From: Oscillospiraceae bacterium
Lineage (GTDB): Bacteria > Bacillota > Clostridia > Oscillospirales > Oscillospiraceae
Direction: 5' to 3'
NCBI GenBank assembly: GCA_020860205.1
Contig: JAJBUU010000004.1
Span: 32,001-96,000 of the forward strand
Length of the DNA: 64,000 bases
Position 1 is the first letter of the stretch. Each line of letters opens with the position of its first letter. Below are positions 9,404-17,786 of this stretch, piece by piece. A program made the position numbers and the translations under genes. The notes beneath the pieces were generated by a model. That model had not been told where the DNA came from, did not search any database, and saw only the letters and a list, made by a program, of their open reading frames with translations.

Positions 9404-10275
9404 GCCGCCGGAAGCACGGGGCGCAGTGGGCGCTGCTGAGTCCTTATGGCGTCTGGTCGGTGATTTTCCTCGTTGTGCCGCTGGCCTTTGTCGCCTATTA
9501 TGCGTTCACAGACAACGGCTTTGCCTTTACGACGGAGAACCTGACGCGGTTTTTCACCGCAAAAAGCAGCGTGACGAACGCGGACGGTTCCACGCGGGAG
9601 GTCTATACCTATCTGCTCATCTGTCTCCGCTCGCTGAAGCTGGCGGCGATCTCCACCGTCATCTGTCTGCTGCTGGGCTATCCGCTGGCTTATATCATGG
9701 CGCGCGCCCACGCGCGTACACAGCGGATGCTCCTGACACTGATCATGATTCCGATGTGGATGAACTTCCTCATCCGCACTTATGCGTGGATGACGATTTT
9801 GCAGGACACCGGTATCCTAAACGGCTTTCTCGGCGCGCTGCACATCAGCCCCGTCCATATCATCGGTACGGAGGGTGCGGTGGTCATCGGCATGGTATAT
9901 GATTATTTTCCCTATATGGTGCTGCCGATCTATTCCGGCCTTGCCAAGCTGGACGTTAAGCTGCTGGAGGCCGCGCGCGATCTTGGCTGCAACAGCGCAG
10001 GCGTGCTGCGCCGTGTGATTTTTCCCCTGAGTCTGCCCGGCGTGCTGAGCGGCGTCACGATGGTTTTGATTCCCTCCATCAGCACGTTTTATATCTCGCA
10101 GAAGCTCGGAAACGGAAAGTTCTTCCTCATCGGCGACGCGATCGAGGGGCAGTACACCGCAAACAATCTGCACTTTGCCGCGCTGATGGCGTTTCTGCTG
10201 ATGCTCGCGCTGCTGCTGTGCATGGCGCTGATGAAGCGCCTGACGAACCGGCTGGTTTATGGAGGCGGCGCATGA
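9400..10275 (+). CDS. potB: spermidine/putrescine-type ABC transporter permease
   Basis: Inner-membrane permease of 291 aa with six predicted membrane segments. The first is near residues 14-36 ([19 protein letters not shown]). The EAA loop that contacts the ATPase reads [20 protein letters not shown] (about 193-212). It starts with GTG in a 4-base overlap with the potA stop and ends in an ATGA overlap with potC, so the four genes are translationally coupled. Confidence 0.88.
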   Translation: MSRRKHGAQWALLSPYGVWSVIFLVVPLAFVAYYAFTDNGFAFTTENLTRFFTAKSSVTNADGSTREVYTYLLICLRSLKLAAISTVICLLLGYPLAYIMARAHARTQRMLLTLIMIPMWMNFLIRTYAWMTILQDTGILNGFLGALHISPVHIIGTEGAVVIGMVYDYFPYMVLPIYSGLAKLDVKLLEAARDLGCNSAGVLRRVIFPLSLPGVLSGVTMVLIPSISTFYISQKLGNGKFFLIGDAIEGQYTANNLHFAALMAFLLMLALLLCMALMKRLTNRLVYGGGA

Positions 10276-11099
10276 AAACCACATCGAAAGTTTATACTGC
10301 GATTATCCTTGTCTTTCTGCTTGCGCCCATCGCGATCCTGCTGGTGTTCTCTTTCAACGACTCCAAGAGCCTGTCCGTGTTCTCCGGCTTCTCGCTGCGG
10401 TGGTACCGGGAGCTGTTTCAGGACGAGGCGACGCTGCGCAGCGTGAAAAATACGGTGGTTCTCGCCGTGAGCGCAATGGCGATCTCCACCGTGATGGGAA
10501 CGGCTGCCGCCGTTGGAATGCACCGACTGCGCGGCCGCTGGATGCAGCGCGCGTTTGACACCGTGACCGACCTGCCCATGACGAACCCGGATATTATCAC
10601 GGGCATTTCCCTGATGCTGATGTTCGTCTTTGCCGGACGGCTGTTCGGCTGGCAGCGCAGCCTGAGCTTCTGGACGATGCTGGCGGCGCACGTCACATTC
10701 TGTCTGCCTTATGTCATTTTGCAGGTGCTGCCCCGTCTGCGGCAGATGGACCCCGCGCTGCCGGAGGCTGCGATGGACTTGGGCTGCACGCCCTTCCGCG
10801 CGTTCTGCAAGGCGACGCTGCCGGAGCTGGCTCCCGGCATCCTGACCGGTGCGATCATGGCGTTTTCCATGTCGCTGGATGACTTTGTTATCAGCTATTT
10901 CACAGCGGGCAACGGCTTCCAGACGCTGCCCATCCGCATTTACAGCATGACGAAAAAGACCGTCACGCCAAAGATGTACGCGCTCTCCACCATCATATTT
11001 TTTGTCATCCTTGCGCTGCTGCTCGTTTCCAACCTGACGGACGAGGACGCCGCGCAGAAGCGCACAAAGCGCAAATCAAACACGAAAAAGGAGCATTGA
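10272..11099 (+). CDS. potC: spermidine/putrescine-type ABC transporter permease
   Basis: Second permease, 275 aa, six predicted membrane segments, EAA loop EAAMDLGCTPFRAFCKATLP. The track starts 18 codons earlier inside potB. The ATG at 10272 overlaps the potB stop (ATGA), lies behind GGAGGCGG and gives the usual short cytoplasmic start [19 protein letters not shown]. The lysine-rich tail AQKRTKRKSNTKKEH is cytoplasmic. Confidence 0.87.
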   Translation: MKTTSKVYTAIILVFLLAPIAILLVFSFNDSKSLSVFSGFSLRWYRELFQDEATLRSVKNTVVLAVSAMAISTVMGTAAAVGMHRLRGRWMQRAFDTVTDLPMTNPDIITGISLMLMFVFAGRLFGWQRSLSFWTMLAAHVTFCLPYVILQVLPRLRQMDPALPEAAMDLGCTPFRAFCKATLPELAPGILTGAIMAFSMSLDDFVISYFTAGNGFQTLPIRIYSMTKKTVTPKMYALSTIIFFVILALLLVSNLTDEDAAQKRTKRKSNTKKEH

Positions 11100-11104
11100 A
11101 TCTC

Positions 11105-12214
11105 ATGAAAAAATTCCTCAAGGTCCTGCCGCTTGCGGCGCTGCTGGCGCTGTTCTGCACCGGCTGCGGTTCTTCCTCCGGCGGTTCGCTGACGCTGAAT
11201 GTCTACAACTGGGGCGAATATATTTCCGATGGCAGCGAGGGCAGCTATGATACGGTGCATGAGTTTGAATCGTGGTACGAGGAAACCTATGGGACCGCCG
11301 TTCACGTCAATTACGATACCTTTGCGAGCAACGAGGATATGTATGCAAAGCTCTCCACCGGCGCGGTGAGCTACGATGTGGTGATCCCATCGGATTATAT
11401 GATCGCGCGTATGGCGGAGGAAGGTCTGCTGCTGGAGCTGGATTTTGACAATATTCCGAATTATGCCAATATCGACGAGGCGTTCCACGGGCTTTACTAT
11501 GACCCGGATGACCTTTATTCCGTTCCGTATGCATATGGCATAGTCGGTGTGATTTATAATGCCGCCGTGGTGGATGAGGCGGACGCAGACGGCTGGGAGC
11601 TGCTCTGGAACGAGAACTACTCCGGCAGCATTTTGCAGTTTAATAATTCGCGCGATGCCTTTGGCACCGCGATGTACCGCGCGGGACTGGATGTGAACAG
11701 CACCGATACCGCGGACTGGGATGCGGCGCGCGACGCGCTTCTGGCACAGCGCCCGCTGGTTTACAGCTATGTCATGGACGAGATATATAATATGATGGAG
11801 TCCGGCGAGGCCGCGATTGGCGCGTATTATGCGGGCGACTACTTCACGATGCTGGACGCGCAGGCGGACGGCGTGGATCTGCGGTTCTATTATCCGGACG
11901 AAACAAACTACTACGTGGATGCGATGTGCATACCGATCTCCTGCCAGAACAAGGAGCTGGCGGAGTGCTTCATCAACTTCATGCTCAGCCGCGATGCGGC
12001 TATCGCCAACGCGGAGTATACCTACTACGCCTCCCCGAACGCGGCGGTATACACGGACGCAGAATATCTTGCGGATATGGGCGACGCGATAGACATCCTC
12101 TATCCCGATCTCGGTGATTTTTCCGAGCAGTACAACCGCTATGCCTACCGCAATCTGGACAGCGAGCTGCTGGATTATATCAACACGCTCTGGGAAACGG
12201 TCAAAATCAATTAA
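11105..12214 (+). CDS. potD: spermidine/putrescine-type ABC transporter substrate-binding lipoprotein
   Basis: Extracytoplasmic solute receptor of 369 aa. A signal peptide (MKKFLKVLPLAALLALFCTG) precedes the lipidated Cys. The fold starts with LTLNVYNWGEYIS, typical of PotD/PotF-type receptors, and continues with YDVVIPSDYMIARM and YSVPYAYGIVGV. The ORF track uses a TTG at 11096, but the AAGGAG SD ends only 2 bases before that; the ATG at 11105 has correct spacing. It is the last gene of the operon and is followed by two terminator-like hairpins. Confidence 0.88.
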   Translation: MKKFLKVLPLAALLALFCTGCGSSSGGSLTLNVYNWGEYISDGSEGSYDTVHEFESWYEETYGTAVHVNYDTFASNEDMYAKLSTGAVSYDVVIPSDYMIARMAEEGLLLELDFDNIPNYANIDEAFHGLYYDPDDLYSVPYAYGIVGVIYNAAVVDEADADGWELLWNENYSGSILQFNNSRDAFGTAMYRAGLDVNSTDTADWDAARDALLAQRPLVYSYVMDEIYNMMESGEAAIGAYYAGDYFTMLDAQADGVDLRFYYPDETNYYVDAMCIPISCQNKELAECFINFMLSRDAAIANAEYTYYASPNAAVYTDAEYLADMGDAIDILYPDLGDFSEQYNRYAYRNLDSELLDYINTLWETVKIN

Positions 12215-12335
12215 GGAAGTATCACCCAATAAACGCACCATCGAAAAAAAGAAAACCGCCAGTCGGTTCTCTTTTATTGAAAACACCATACATGGAGCCA
12301 ATATAAGCAGTATAACAGTATAATTTGAAATGCAG

Positions 12336-12384
12336 CGCCCAGCGGCGAAAAATCTGTTTCCGCCGCCGGGCGTTGTTTTGTTGT
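12336..12384 (+). terminator. intrinsic terminator of potABCD
   Basis: CGCCC-A-GCGGCG pairs with CGCCGC-C-GGGCG (12361-12372) and is followed by TTGTTTTGTTG. A weaker AACCG/CGGTT hairpin flanked by AAAGA/TCTTT lies nearer the potD stop at about 12247-12276. Confidence 0.7.
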
Positions 12385-12461
12385 CCGACCATCAAAATGT
12401 GCAAAAACAGAAGCGAGACACGAGATGGTTATGCGAAATAGCCGAAAAATCCAAATGCCTA

Positions 12462-12492
12462 TTGACTCCGTTATTATAATAGAGTTTAGAAT
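12462..12492 (+). promoter_or_regulatory. MerR-type promoter/operator (19-bp spacer) for the kinase-like/MATE operon
   Basis: TTGACT (12462-12467) and TAGAAT (12487-12492) are separated by 19 bases, the stretched spacing typical of MerR-activated promoters. A dyad ACTC-CG-TTAT-T-ATAA-TA-GAGT (12465-12485) fills the spacer. A MerR-family regulator gene (14565-15371) lies just beyond the pump gene, which supports the assignment. The remainder of 12215-12558 holds only the pot terminators. Confidence 0.7.
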
Positions 12493-12558
12493 GAAACCCG
12501 ATATGTAGAAACGCCTGCAATTTAGATATGCATCATATCAGCAAAGCGAGGTAACAAT

Positions 12559-13140
12559 ATGAAACATACAATGATTACAATCAGCCGCGAATATGGCAGC
12601 GGCGGCAGGGACATCGGTCACCTTGTGGCAGAAAAACTGGAAATTCCTTGCTATGATCGAAGTATCATCGACAAAGCAGCGCAAATCAGCGAGCTGCACC
12701 CGGACTTTATCGAAAGGAATGAACAGCGTTTGGACAATTCTTTCCTTTTTGACATGACAATGACGGTCAACGTCTACAAGGCGCAGGCTGCTGCTATCAG
12801 AGCTTGCGCGGAAAAGGGAAGCTGTGTAATCGTTGACCGGTGTGCGGATAAAGTGCTTGACCGGGACTTTTCCTGCCTGAAGGTGTTCCTTTATGCGGAT
12901 TTTGATGAACGATGCAGACGGGCAGTTTCTGAATATGGCAAGGACGAGAAAAGCGTTCGGGATTTGGTGAAAAAGACGGACAGAGGTCGGGAGCGGTTCT
13001 TTCGGCTTTTTCATGAAACCGCGTGGAAGGACACGGCAAATTATCATCTTTGCATTGATACAGGATTGTTTGGGATTCCGCATTCTGCGGTGATGATTGA
13101 GCAGGCGTATCATTGGATGAATGAGGAGAAAACGATATGA
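12559..13140 (+). CDS. cytidylate kinase-like family protein
   Basis: A 193-aa P-loop-type protein beginning ITISREYGSGGRDIGHLVAEKL, the characteristic start of the cytidylate-kinase-like family (often called Cytidylate_kin2), with VIVDRCADKVL and FLYADFDERCRR further on. Members are commonly annotated as nucleotide kinases but their substrates are mostly unknown. It is cotranscribed with the MATE gene (ATGA overlap at 13137) behind a MerR-type promoter, so it may assist resistance or stress response rather than housekeeping CMP phosphorylation. Confidence 0.8.
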   Translation: MKHTMITISREYGSGGRDIGHLVAEKLEIPCYDRSIIDKAAQISELHPDFIERNEQRLDNSFLFDMTMTVNVYKAQAAAIRACAEKGSCVIVDRCADKVLDRDFSCLKVFLYADFDERCRRAVSEYGKDEKSVRDLVKKTDRGRERFFRLFHETAWKDTANYHLCIDTGLFGIPHSAVMIEQAYHWMNEEKTI

Positions 13141-14513
13141 GTGAAAATGCAGTCGTCGTACAAAACCCGTTGTGTACGGAACCACTCCAAAAGCTGATGA
13201 TAAAATATGCGCTTCCGGCCACTGTTTCGCTGGTGGTAAATGCGCTCTATAATATCGTTGACCAGATTTTCATCGGCCAGAGCGTCGGATATATGGGAAA
13301 CGCTGCGACAAACGTAATCAACCCGCTTATGGTAATTGTGCTTGCAATCGCAACCTTATGGGGAGATGGCTGCGCGTCCTATACGAGTCTCCAGCAGGGA
13401 AAAGGGAACCGCGAAAACGCATCCATAGGTGTCTGCAACACGTTTGTGGCGTCGCTTGTGATTGGGGTGATCGTCATGGTGGCCTCTTTGCTTTGGCTGG
13501 AGCCTTTGTGTTGGTTGTTTGGCGCATCAGAAAATTCCCTGCCCTATGCGATGGCCTACGGTTCCATTATCGCATTTGGATTCCCGCTGATGGCGATTCT
13601 TGCGCCAATCACATCATGCATTCGCGTGGACGGCGGTGCTACATATGGAATGGTTGGCTTAATCGTTGCCTGCTGTTCCAATATTATTCTGGATGCGCTT
13701 TTTTGCCTGAAATTCGGATGGGGTGTGCAGGGTGCCGCTATCGCCACTGTCATTGGAGAGACGATAAACGTCCTGTGGGCGCTGTTTTATATACCTCGAT
13801 TCAAGAATATATCCATTCGGAAAAAATATTTCCGTCCGAATACCGCTGTTGTCAAAGGTATCATCGGTCTTGGACTCTCCAGTTTTATTTTACAGTTATC
13901 CTTTGCTTTGATTTATACTGTTGCAAACAATGTTCTTGCCATCTATGGGGCGATGTCAAAGTACGGAGCGGACATCACTGTGGCCGCTATGGGAATTACC
14001 ATAAAAATCAATCAGGTCGCTGTAAACGTGGTGCAGGGCATTATCACAGGCTCACAGCCAATCATGGGTTACAATTACGGCGCAGGCAAATATGCACGTA
14101 CAAAGTCCACATTCAGAATGGCGGTGATTGCAGGCACTATATTTTTGATTTTTGCCACTTTGATTTTCCAGATTTTTCCGATGTCCATTATATCTTTGTT
14201 TGGCTCTGAAGCAGAGCTTTATAATGAATTTGCCGTGAAGTGTCTGCGCGTTTTTCTGATGCTCTGTGTAGTGTATGGATTGCAATACTCTACCAGTATG
14301 TTCTTTCAATCTGTCGGAAAGCCGATACAGTCCTCCATCAATACATTTGCAAAGCAGATTATCCTTGTACCAGTTGGAATGATTGTACTTCCCCGCATTA
14401 TGGGCGTAACGGGGGTTTTCTGGGCGGAACCGATTGCCGATGCAATCGCATTTGTCCTCTCTATCATCCTTTTGTGGACAAGTTGGAAAAAGATATTTCC
14501 ACCGGAAAAATAA
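13137..14513 (+). CDS. MATE-family multidrug efflux transporter
   Basis: A 458-aa polytopic membrane protein with about 12 hydrophobic segments and MATE-typical motifs: LPATVSLVVNALYNIVDQIFIG near the N-terminus, and in the second half GSQPIMGYNYGAGKY. MATE pumps export cationic drugs or metabolites in exchange for Na+ or H+. Its start overlaps the stop of the kinase-like gene (ATGA). The divergent-style promoter with a MerR dyad upstream of the operon and the convergent merR gene just downstream indicate drug-inducible expression. The exact substrate cannot be read from sequence. Confidence 0.9.
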   Translation: MSENAVVVQNPLCTEPLQKLMIKYALPATVSLVVNALYNIVDQIFIGQSVGYMGNAATNVINPLMVIVLAIATLWGDGCASYTSLQQGKGNRENASIGVCNTFVASLVIGVIVMVASLLWLEPLCWLFGASENSLPYAMAYGSIIAFGFPLMAILAPITSCIRVDGGATYGMVGLIVACCSNIILDALFCLKFGWGVQGAAIATVIGETINVLWALFYIPRFKNISIRKKYFRPNTAVVKGIIGLGLSSFILQLSFALIYTVANNVLAIYGAMSKYGADITVAAMGITIKINQVAVNVVQGIITGSQPIMGYNYGAGKYARTKSTFRMAVIAGTIFLIFATLIFQIFPMSIISLFGSEAELYNEFAVKCLRVFLMLCVVYGLQYSTSMFFQSVGKPIQSSINTFAKQIILVPVGMIVLPRIMGVTGVFWAEPIADAIAFVLSIILLWTSWKKIFPPEK

Positions 14514-14564
14514 AAGTGTTATAGGCAGTTGAAAACACGCTTATCAGATATACCGGACAACGAG

Positions 14565-15371
14565 TTAATTCCTGCTGTCCGGTATCGTATATCCGTCGAT
14601 CACCTGTATCTCGTTGTATCTGCTGTTGATTTGCAGTTTGTCCCGAATCAGATTTGAAAAGATTGCGATGCGTTTTTCGGAGGTACCGAAGCGCTGCCGC
14701 AAAAATGCAATATGGTTCATATCCGGTTCAAACTCAATTTGCAGACAGGAATAAATGCCATTTGGTATTTCAACCACCTTCCTGTCTTTCTTGTCCGTTG
14801 AAAGAACCTCATAGAAAAGAAATTGCCGCACCTCGTTTTTGTTGAATATAAACATGAAACCCGTGGGCAAAACTGCGGAAAAACCGATGCTTTCGGCGTA
14901 ATCAAAAAGCTCGCTGGAAATTCGCCCAAACTGGGAAATGTTTGCTAATTTTTCAAAATATTCCTCAACGATAAAGTGGCGGGAGGCAATTTCTCTGCGG
15001 TAAATACCATTACAGGCAGAATAATCGTCCTGTTCCTCCTGACACTTCAGCATATATTCAATCTTTTTTAAGTCCGTCTGCATTTTGCGGATTTTATCCT
15101 CTGCAATGCGTCTGCCATCTTGCAGCATTCTTTTTTGCCAATATGCGTTTTCATCCTGATATTGCTTAAGCTCCTTTAATGGAATGTCAAGGCTGATGCA
15201 AAGCAGAATAATATCCAACACTGATAGTTGTTCCGGTGCATAATAGCGGTATTTGTTTTTAGGGTCAATGTAAGCGGGCAGAAGAATCCCCAGCTTTTCA
15301 TAATAGAGCAGCGAGTTTATATTGACATCACGCAGCCTTGCAAATTCGCTGATGGTGAGATAATTTTTCAT
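14565..15371 (-). CDS. MerR-family transcriptional regulator with effector-binding domain
   Basis: 268 aa. An N-terminal winged helix-turn-helix (LTISEFARLRDVNINSLLYYEKLGIL) is followed by the MerR dimerisation coiled coil (about 75-125) and a C-terminal domain resembling the GyrI-like/BmrR multidrug-binding fold. It probably activates the adjacent MATE operon when a drug binds. The ORF track begins 7 codons earlier; the ATG at 15371 has GCAGGAG 8-9 bases upstream and gives MKNYLTISEF. It is convergent with the MATE gene. A 10-bp stem (ATACCGGACA/TGTCCGGTAT) between the stops may end transcription from one or both sides. Confidence 0.87.
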   Translation of the reverse strand: MKNYLTISEFARLRDVNINSLLYYEKLGILLPAYIDPKNKYRYYAPEQLSVLDIILLCISLDIPLKELKQYQDENAYWQKRMLQDGRRIAEDKIRKMQTDLKKIEYMLKCQEEQDDYSACNGIYRREIASRHFIVEEYFEKLANISQFGRISSELFDYAESIGFSAVLPTGFMFIFNKNEVRQFLFYEVLSTDKKDRKVVEIPNGIYSCLQIEFEPDMNHIAFLRQRFGTSEKRIAIFSNLIRDKLQINSRYNEIQVIDGYTIPDSRN

Positions 15372-15404
15372 AAACACACTCCTGCGATTCATATATTGTG
15401 ATTG

Positions 15405-15433
15405 ATTATACTATAAACTGGATGCGATTGCAA
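15405..15433 (-). promoter_or_regulatory. promoter of the merR-family gene
   Basis: On the minus strand TTGCAA (15433-15428), a 17-base spacer and TATAAT (15410-15405), about 35 bases upstream of the start codon. The spacing is normal, unlike the 19-bp target promoter. Confidence 0.6.
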
Positions 15434-15537
15434 ATACGCGCCGCATCGCTGCGCAGCGGTTTTCCGGCATATCCCGCCGCAGCCGCGCATAGAGTGGTAG
15501 CAGGCAAAACCCGGATTACAAAAGGCGGTGGTGCGGG

Positions 15538-16581
15538 ATGAAAAAGACGTTGGTCGGCACGGTACTGGCGGGGGTGATCCTGCGGCTGGCGGTGCTGGCG
15601 GGGGCAGGGGACGCGATGGCCGCATGGGTGCAGGAGCTTGGCGTGGACGAGCGGTTTGTGGCGGCGGCGCTAAAGACCGAACTGGGAACGGTTCCGACGG
15701 AGCTGTCCGACGATGAGACCGCCATTGCAGCGGAAACGGAAGCGCCGCAGGACGCGGCGGAGTTCCGTCTGGTTCCGGTGACGCCGCAGCCCTCCACCGA
15801 ACCGGTCACGGCAGAGGAGGCGGAAGTGGAAACCGTGTCCGTTACGTTCGATACGAGCGTGCAGCTCAATAACCGCACGTCTTACACGGTCGATTTGGAG
15901 GCGCTGGCCGACGAGGGACTGTCGCTGCGTCTGGAGGAAGGGCAGCCGCAGATTTTGATCATTCACACGCACTCCAGCGAGGCTTACGCACAGGACAGCT
16001 ATGCCCCGTATGAGGAATCCGACCCCTATCGAACGGAGGACAGGACATACAGCGTCATCCGTGTTGGGGACGTGCTGGCGGAGGAGCTGGAGGCGTGCGG
16101 TCTGACGGTGCTGCATGACCGCGAGATTTATGACTACCCCAGCTATACCGGCTCCTACACGCGCAGCGGCGCGGCGGTGGAGAACTATCTGGCGGAGTAC
16201 CCCTCGCTTCAAATCGTGATAGACCTGCACCGGGACGCCATTGGCAGCGGGGATGTGGTATATAAGACGCAGGCCACGCTGGACGGCAAGAGCAGCGCGC
16301 AGGTGATGCTGCTGGTCGGGACAGGAGAGAACGGCCTTTCCCACCCGGACTGGCGCGAAAACCTGAAGCTGGCGCTCTATCTGCAAAGCGCGGCGGAGCG
16401 CGCCTATCCCACGCTGGTGCGCCCCATCGAGCTGGTGAGCGAGCGCTATAATCAACATTTGAGCCACGGTTCGCTGATCATGGAGGTCGGTTCCACCGGG
16501 AACACGCTGCAGGAGGCGCTGCTGGCGGCGGAGCTGTTTGGCCGCACCGTGGGACCGGAGCTCGCCGCGCTGATCGAATGA
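15538..16581 (+). CDS. spoIIP: stage II sporulation protein P (cell-wall amidase/endopeptidase)
   Basis: 347 aa. An N-terminal signal anchor (residues about 4-28) precedes a variable Glu/Pro/Thr-rich linker and the SpoIIP catalytic domain. That domain shows ILIIHTHSSEAY near residue 140 and IVIDLHRDAIG near 230, which carry the conserved His and acidic zinc-ligand positions. In characterised spore-formers SpoIIP works with SpoIID and SpoIIM to degrade septal peptidoglycan during engulfment. Weak SD GGCGGTG before the ATG at 15538. Monocistronic here; spoIID and spoIIM are not in the window. In many Firmicutes spoIIP sits beside gpr, which is not the case here. Confidence 0.9.
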   Translation: MKKTLVGTVLAGVILRLAVLAGAGDAMAAWVQELGVDERFVAAALKTELGTVPTELSDDETAIAAETEAPQDAAEFRLVPVTPQPSTEPVTAEEAEVETVSVTFDTSVQLNNRTSYTVDLEALADEGLSLRLEEGQPQILIIHTHSSEAYAQDSYAPYEESDPYRTEDRTYSVIRVGDVLAEELEACGLTVLHDREIYDYPSYTGSYTRSGAAVENYLAEYPSLQIVIDLHRDAIGSGDVVYKTQATLDGKSSAQVMLLVGTGENGLSHPDWRENLKLALYLQSAAERAYPTLVRPIELVSERYNQHLSHGSLIMEVGSTGNTLQEALLAAELFGRTVGPELAALIE

Positions 16582-16664
16582 GCGCCCGCGCGGCGTATAA
16601 AAGCAGTCATTTCCGGCGATACTGATGGTATCTCTGTATTGCCATAGGAGGATTTGACTGTATC

Positions 16665-17093
16665 ATGAAAGTCAGCGAGATTATGAGCGACAGGGTCGTG
16701 AGCATCGACCAGAACGAGCCGGTCAGCGCGGCGGCGCGGCTGCTGAAGCAATGCAACATCGGCGCGCTGCCGGTCTGCGACAGACAGAACCGCCTGCGCG
16801 GGATACTGACAGACCGGGACATTGTGACGCGCTGCGTGGCGGCGGGGACAGACCCTGGAGAAACGCGCGTCGCGGAGATTATGAGCCGCGGGGTCATTAC
16901 AGCAAGTCCTTCTGACGAGGTGGAACAGGCTGTCCGGCTGATGGGCGGCGATCAGGTGCGGCGGCTGCCGGTGCTGCAGGACGGCAGGCTGGTCGGCGTC
17001 CTCTCGCTCTGCGACATGGCGCGCAGCAGCCGCTGCGATATGGAAGCCGGCGCCGCACTGAGCGAGATCTCATCCAATTTCCGCCGTGTGTGA
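16665..17093 (+). CDS. small protein with two CBS domains
   Basis: 142 aa made almost entirely of a CBS pair: MKVSEIMSDRVVSIDQNEPVSAAARLL (first repeat) and RVAEIMSRGVITASPSDEVEQAVRLM (second). CBS pairs bind adenine nucleotides and act as regulatory or sensing modules. No catalytic domain is attached, so the partner is unknown. Strong SD ATAGGAGGAT upstream. It stands alone between spoIIP and the convergent ridA gene. Confidence 0.85.
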   Translation: MKVSEIMSDRVVSIDQNEPVSAAARLLKQCNIGALPVCDRQNRLRGILTDRDIVTRCVAAGTDPGETRVAEIMSRGVITASPSDEVEQAVRLMGGDQVRRLPVLQDGRLVGVLSLCDMARSSRCDMEAGAALSEISSNFRRV

Positions 17094-17114
17094 AGGACGC
17101 GACAGATTGCAAAA

Positions 17115-17152
17115 AAACGCTCCCCCGAACCCTACGGTTCGGGGGAGCGTTT
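17115..17152. terminator. bidirectional terminator between the CBS gene and ridA
   Basis: A perfect stem AAACGCTCCCCCGAACC/GGTTCGGGGGAGCGTTT with a CTAC loop. The A-run just before the stem gives a seven-T tract on the minus strand, so it is strongest for transcription coming from ridA; the plus-strand tail is only TTT. Confidence 0.85.
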
Positions 17153-17254
17153 GCCGATGCTTCAGGCGGTGTATCATTTCATCTCCCGCCGCTGCTCTGG
17201 TCGTGCGGCGGCGCACGGAAGCTGGCGCGTCTGTGCGGCTGAAAGCATATCCGG

Positions 17255-17635
17255 TTAGGCGAGGCAGGCGATGGCCTCCACCTCGCAGAGGACGCCACGG
17301 GGAAGCGCCTTGACGGCAACACAGCTCCGGGCGGGCTTGGAGGTGAAATATTTTTCGTAGACCGCGTTGAACGCGGCAAAATCACCGATGTCGGCAAGGA
17401 AGCAGGTGGTTTTTACCACGCGGTCAAAGTCTGCGCCGCCCGCAGAGAGCACCGCACCGAGATTTTGGATGGCGCGTTCGGCCTGCGCGGCGATGCCGCC
17501 CTCCACCGTGGCACCGGTGGCAGGGTCAAAGCCGCACTGTCCGGAGGCAAAGAGGAAGTCGCCGGCGATATAGCCCTGCGAGTACGGCCCAATGGCTGCG
17601 GGTGCGTCGGGGGTGCTGATTTTTTGGATGTTCAT
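17255..17635 (-). CDS. ridA: RidA-family reactive intermediate (enamine/imine) deaminase
   Basis: 126 aa, the full family length: MNIQKISTPDAPAAIGPYSQGY at the start, LFASGQCGFDPATG in the middle and RSCVAVKALPRGVLCEVEAIA at the end, with the conserved Arg of the active site (ARSCVAV). RidA hydrolyses 2-aminoacrylate-like intermediates released by PLP enzymes, protecting branched-chain and other amino acid pathways. The ORF track starts 68 codons too early; the ATG at 17635 has AAGGAG at proper distance. Confidence 0.92.
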   Translation of the reverse strand: MNIQKISTPDAPAAIGPYSQGYIAGDFLFASGQCGFDPATGATVEGGIAAQAERAIQNLGAVLSAGGADFDRVVKTTCFLADIGDFAAFNAVYEKYFTSKPARSCVAVKALPRGVLCEVEAIACLA

Positions 17636-17786
17636 TTGCGTTGGTATCTCCTTTTTACAGTGTATTGATTTTTTATAATTTAATTGCGTATATCGCCGCA
17701 GCGCGGCGGTGCGTTCGGATTTCAGAGCGGGTGTGCGGTTGGCGGCGGTCCCGCCGCGGGGATGCAAAAGGTCAGACGCTCCGATC

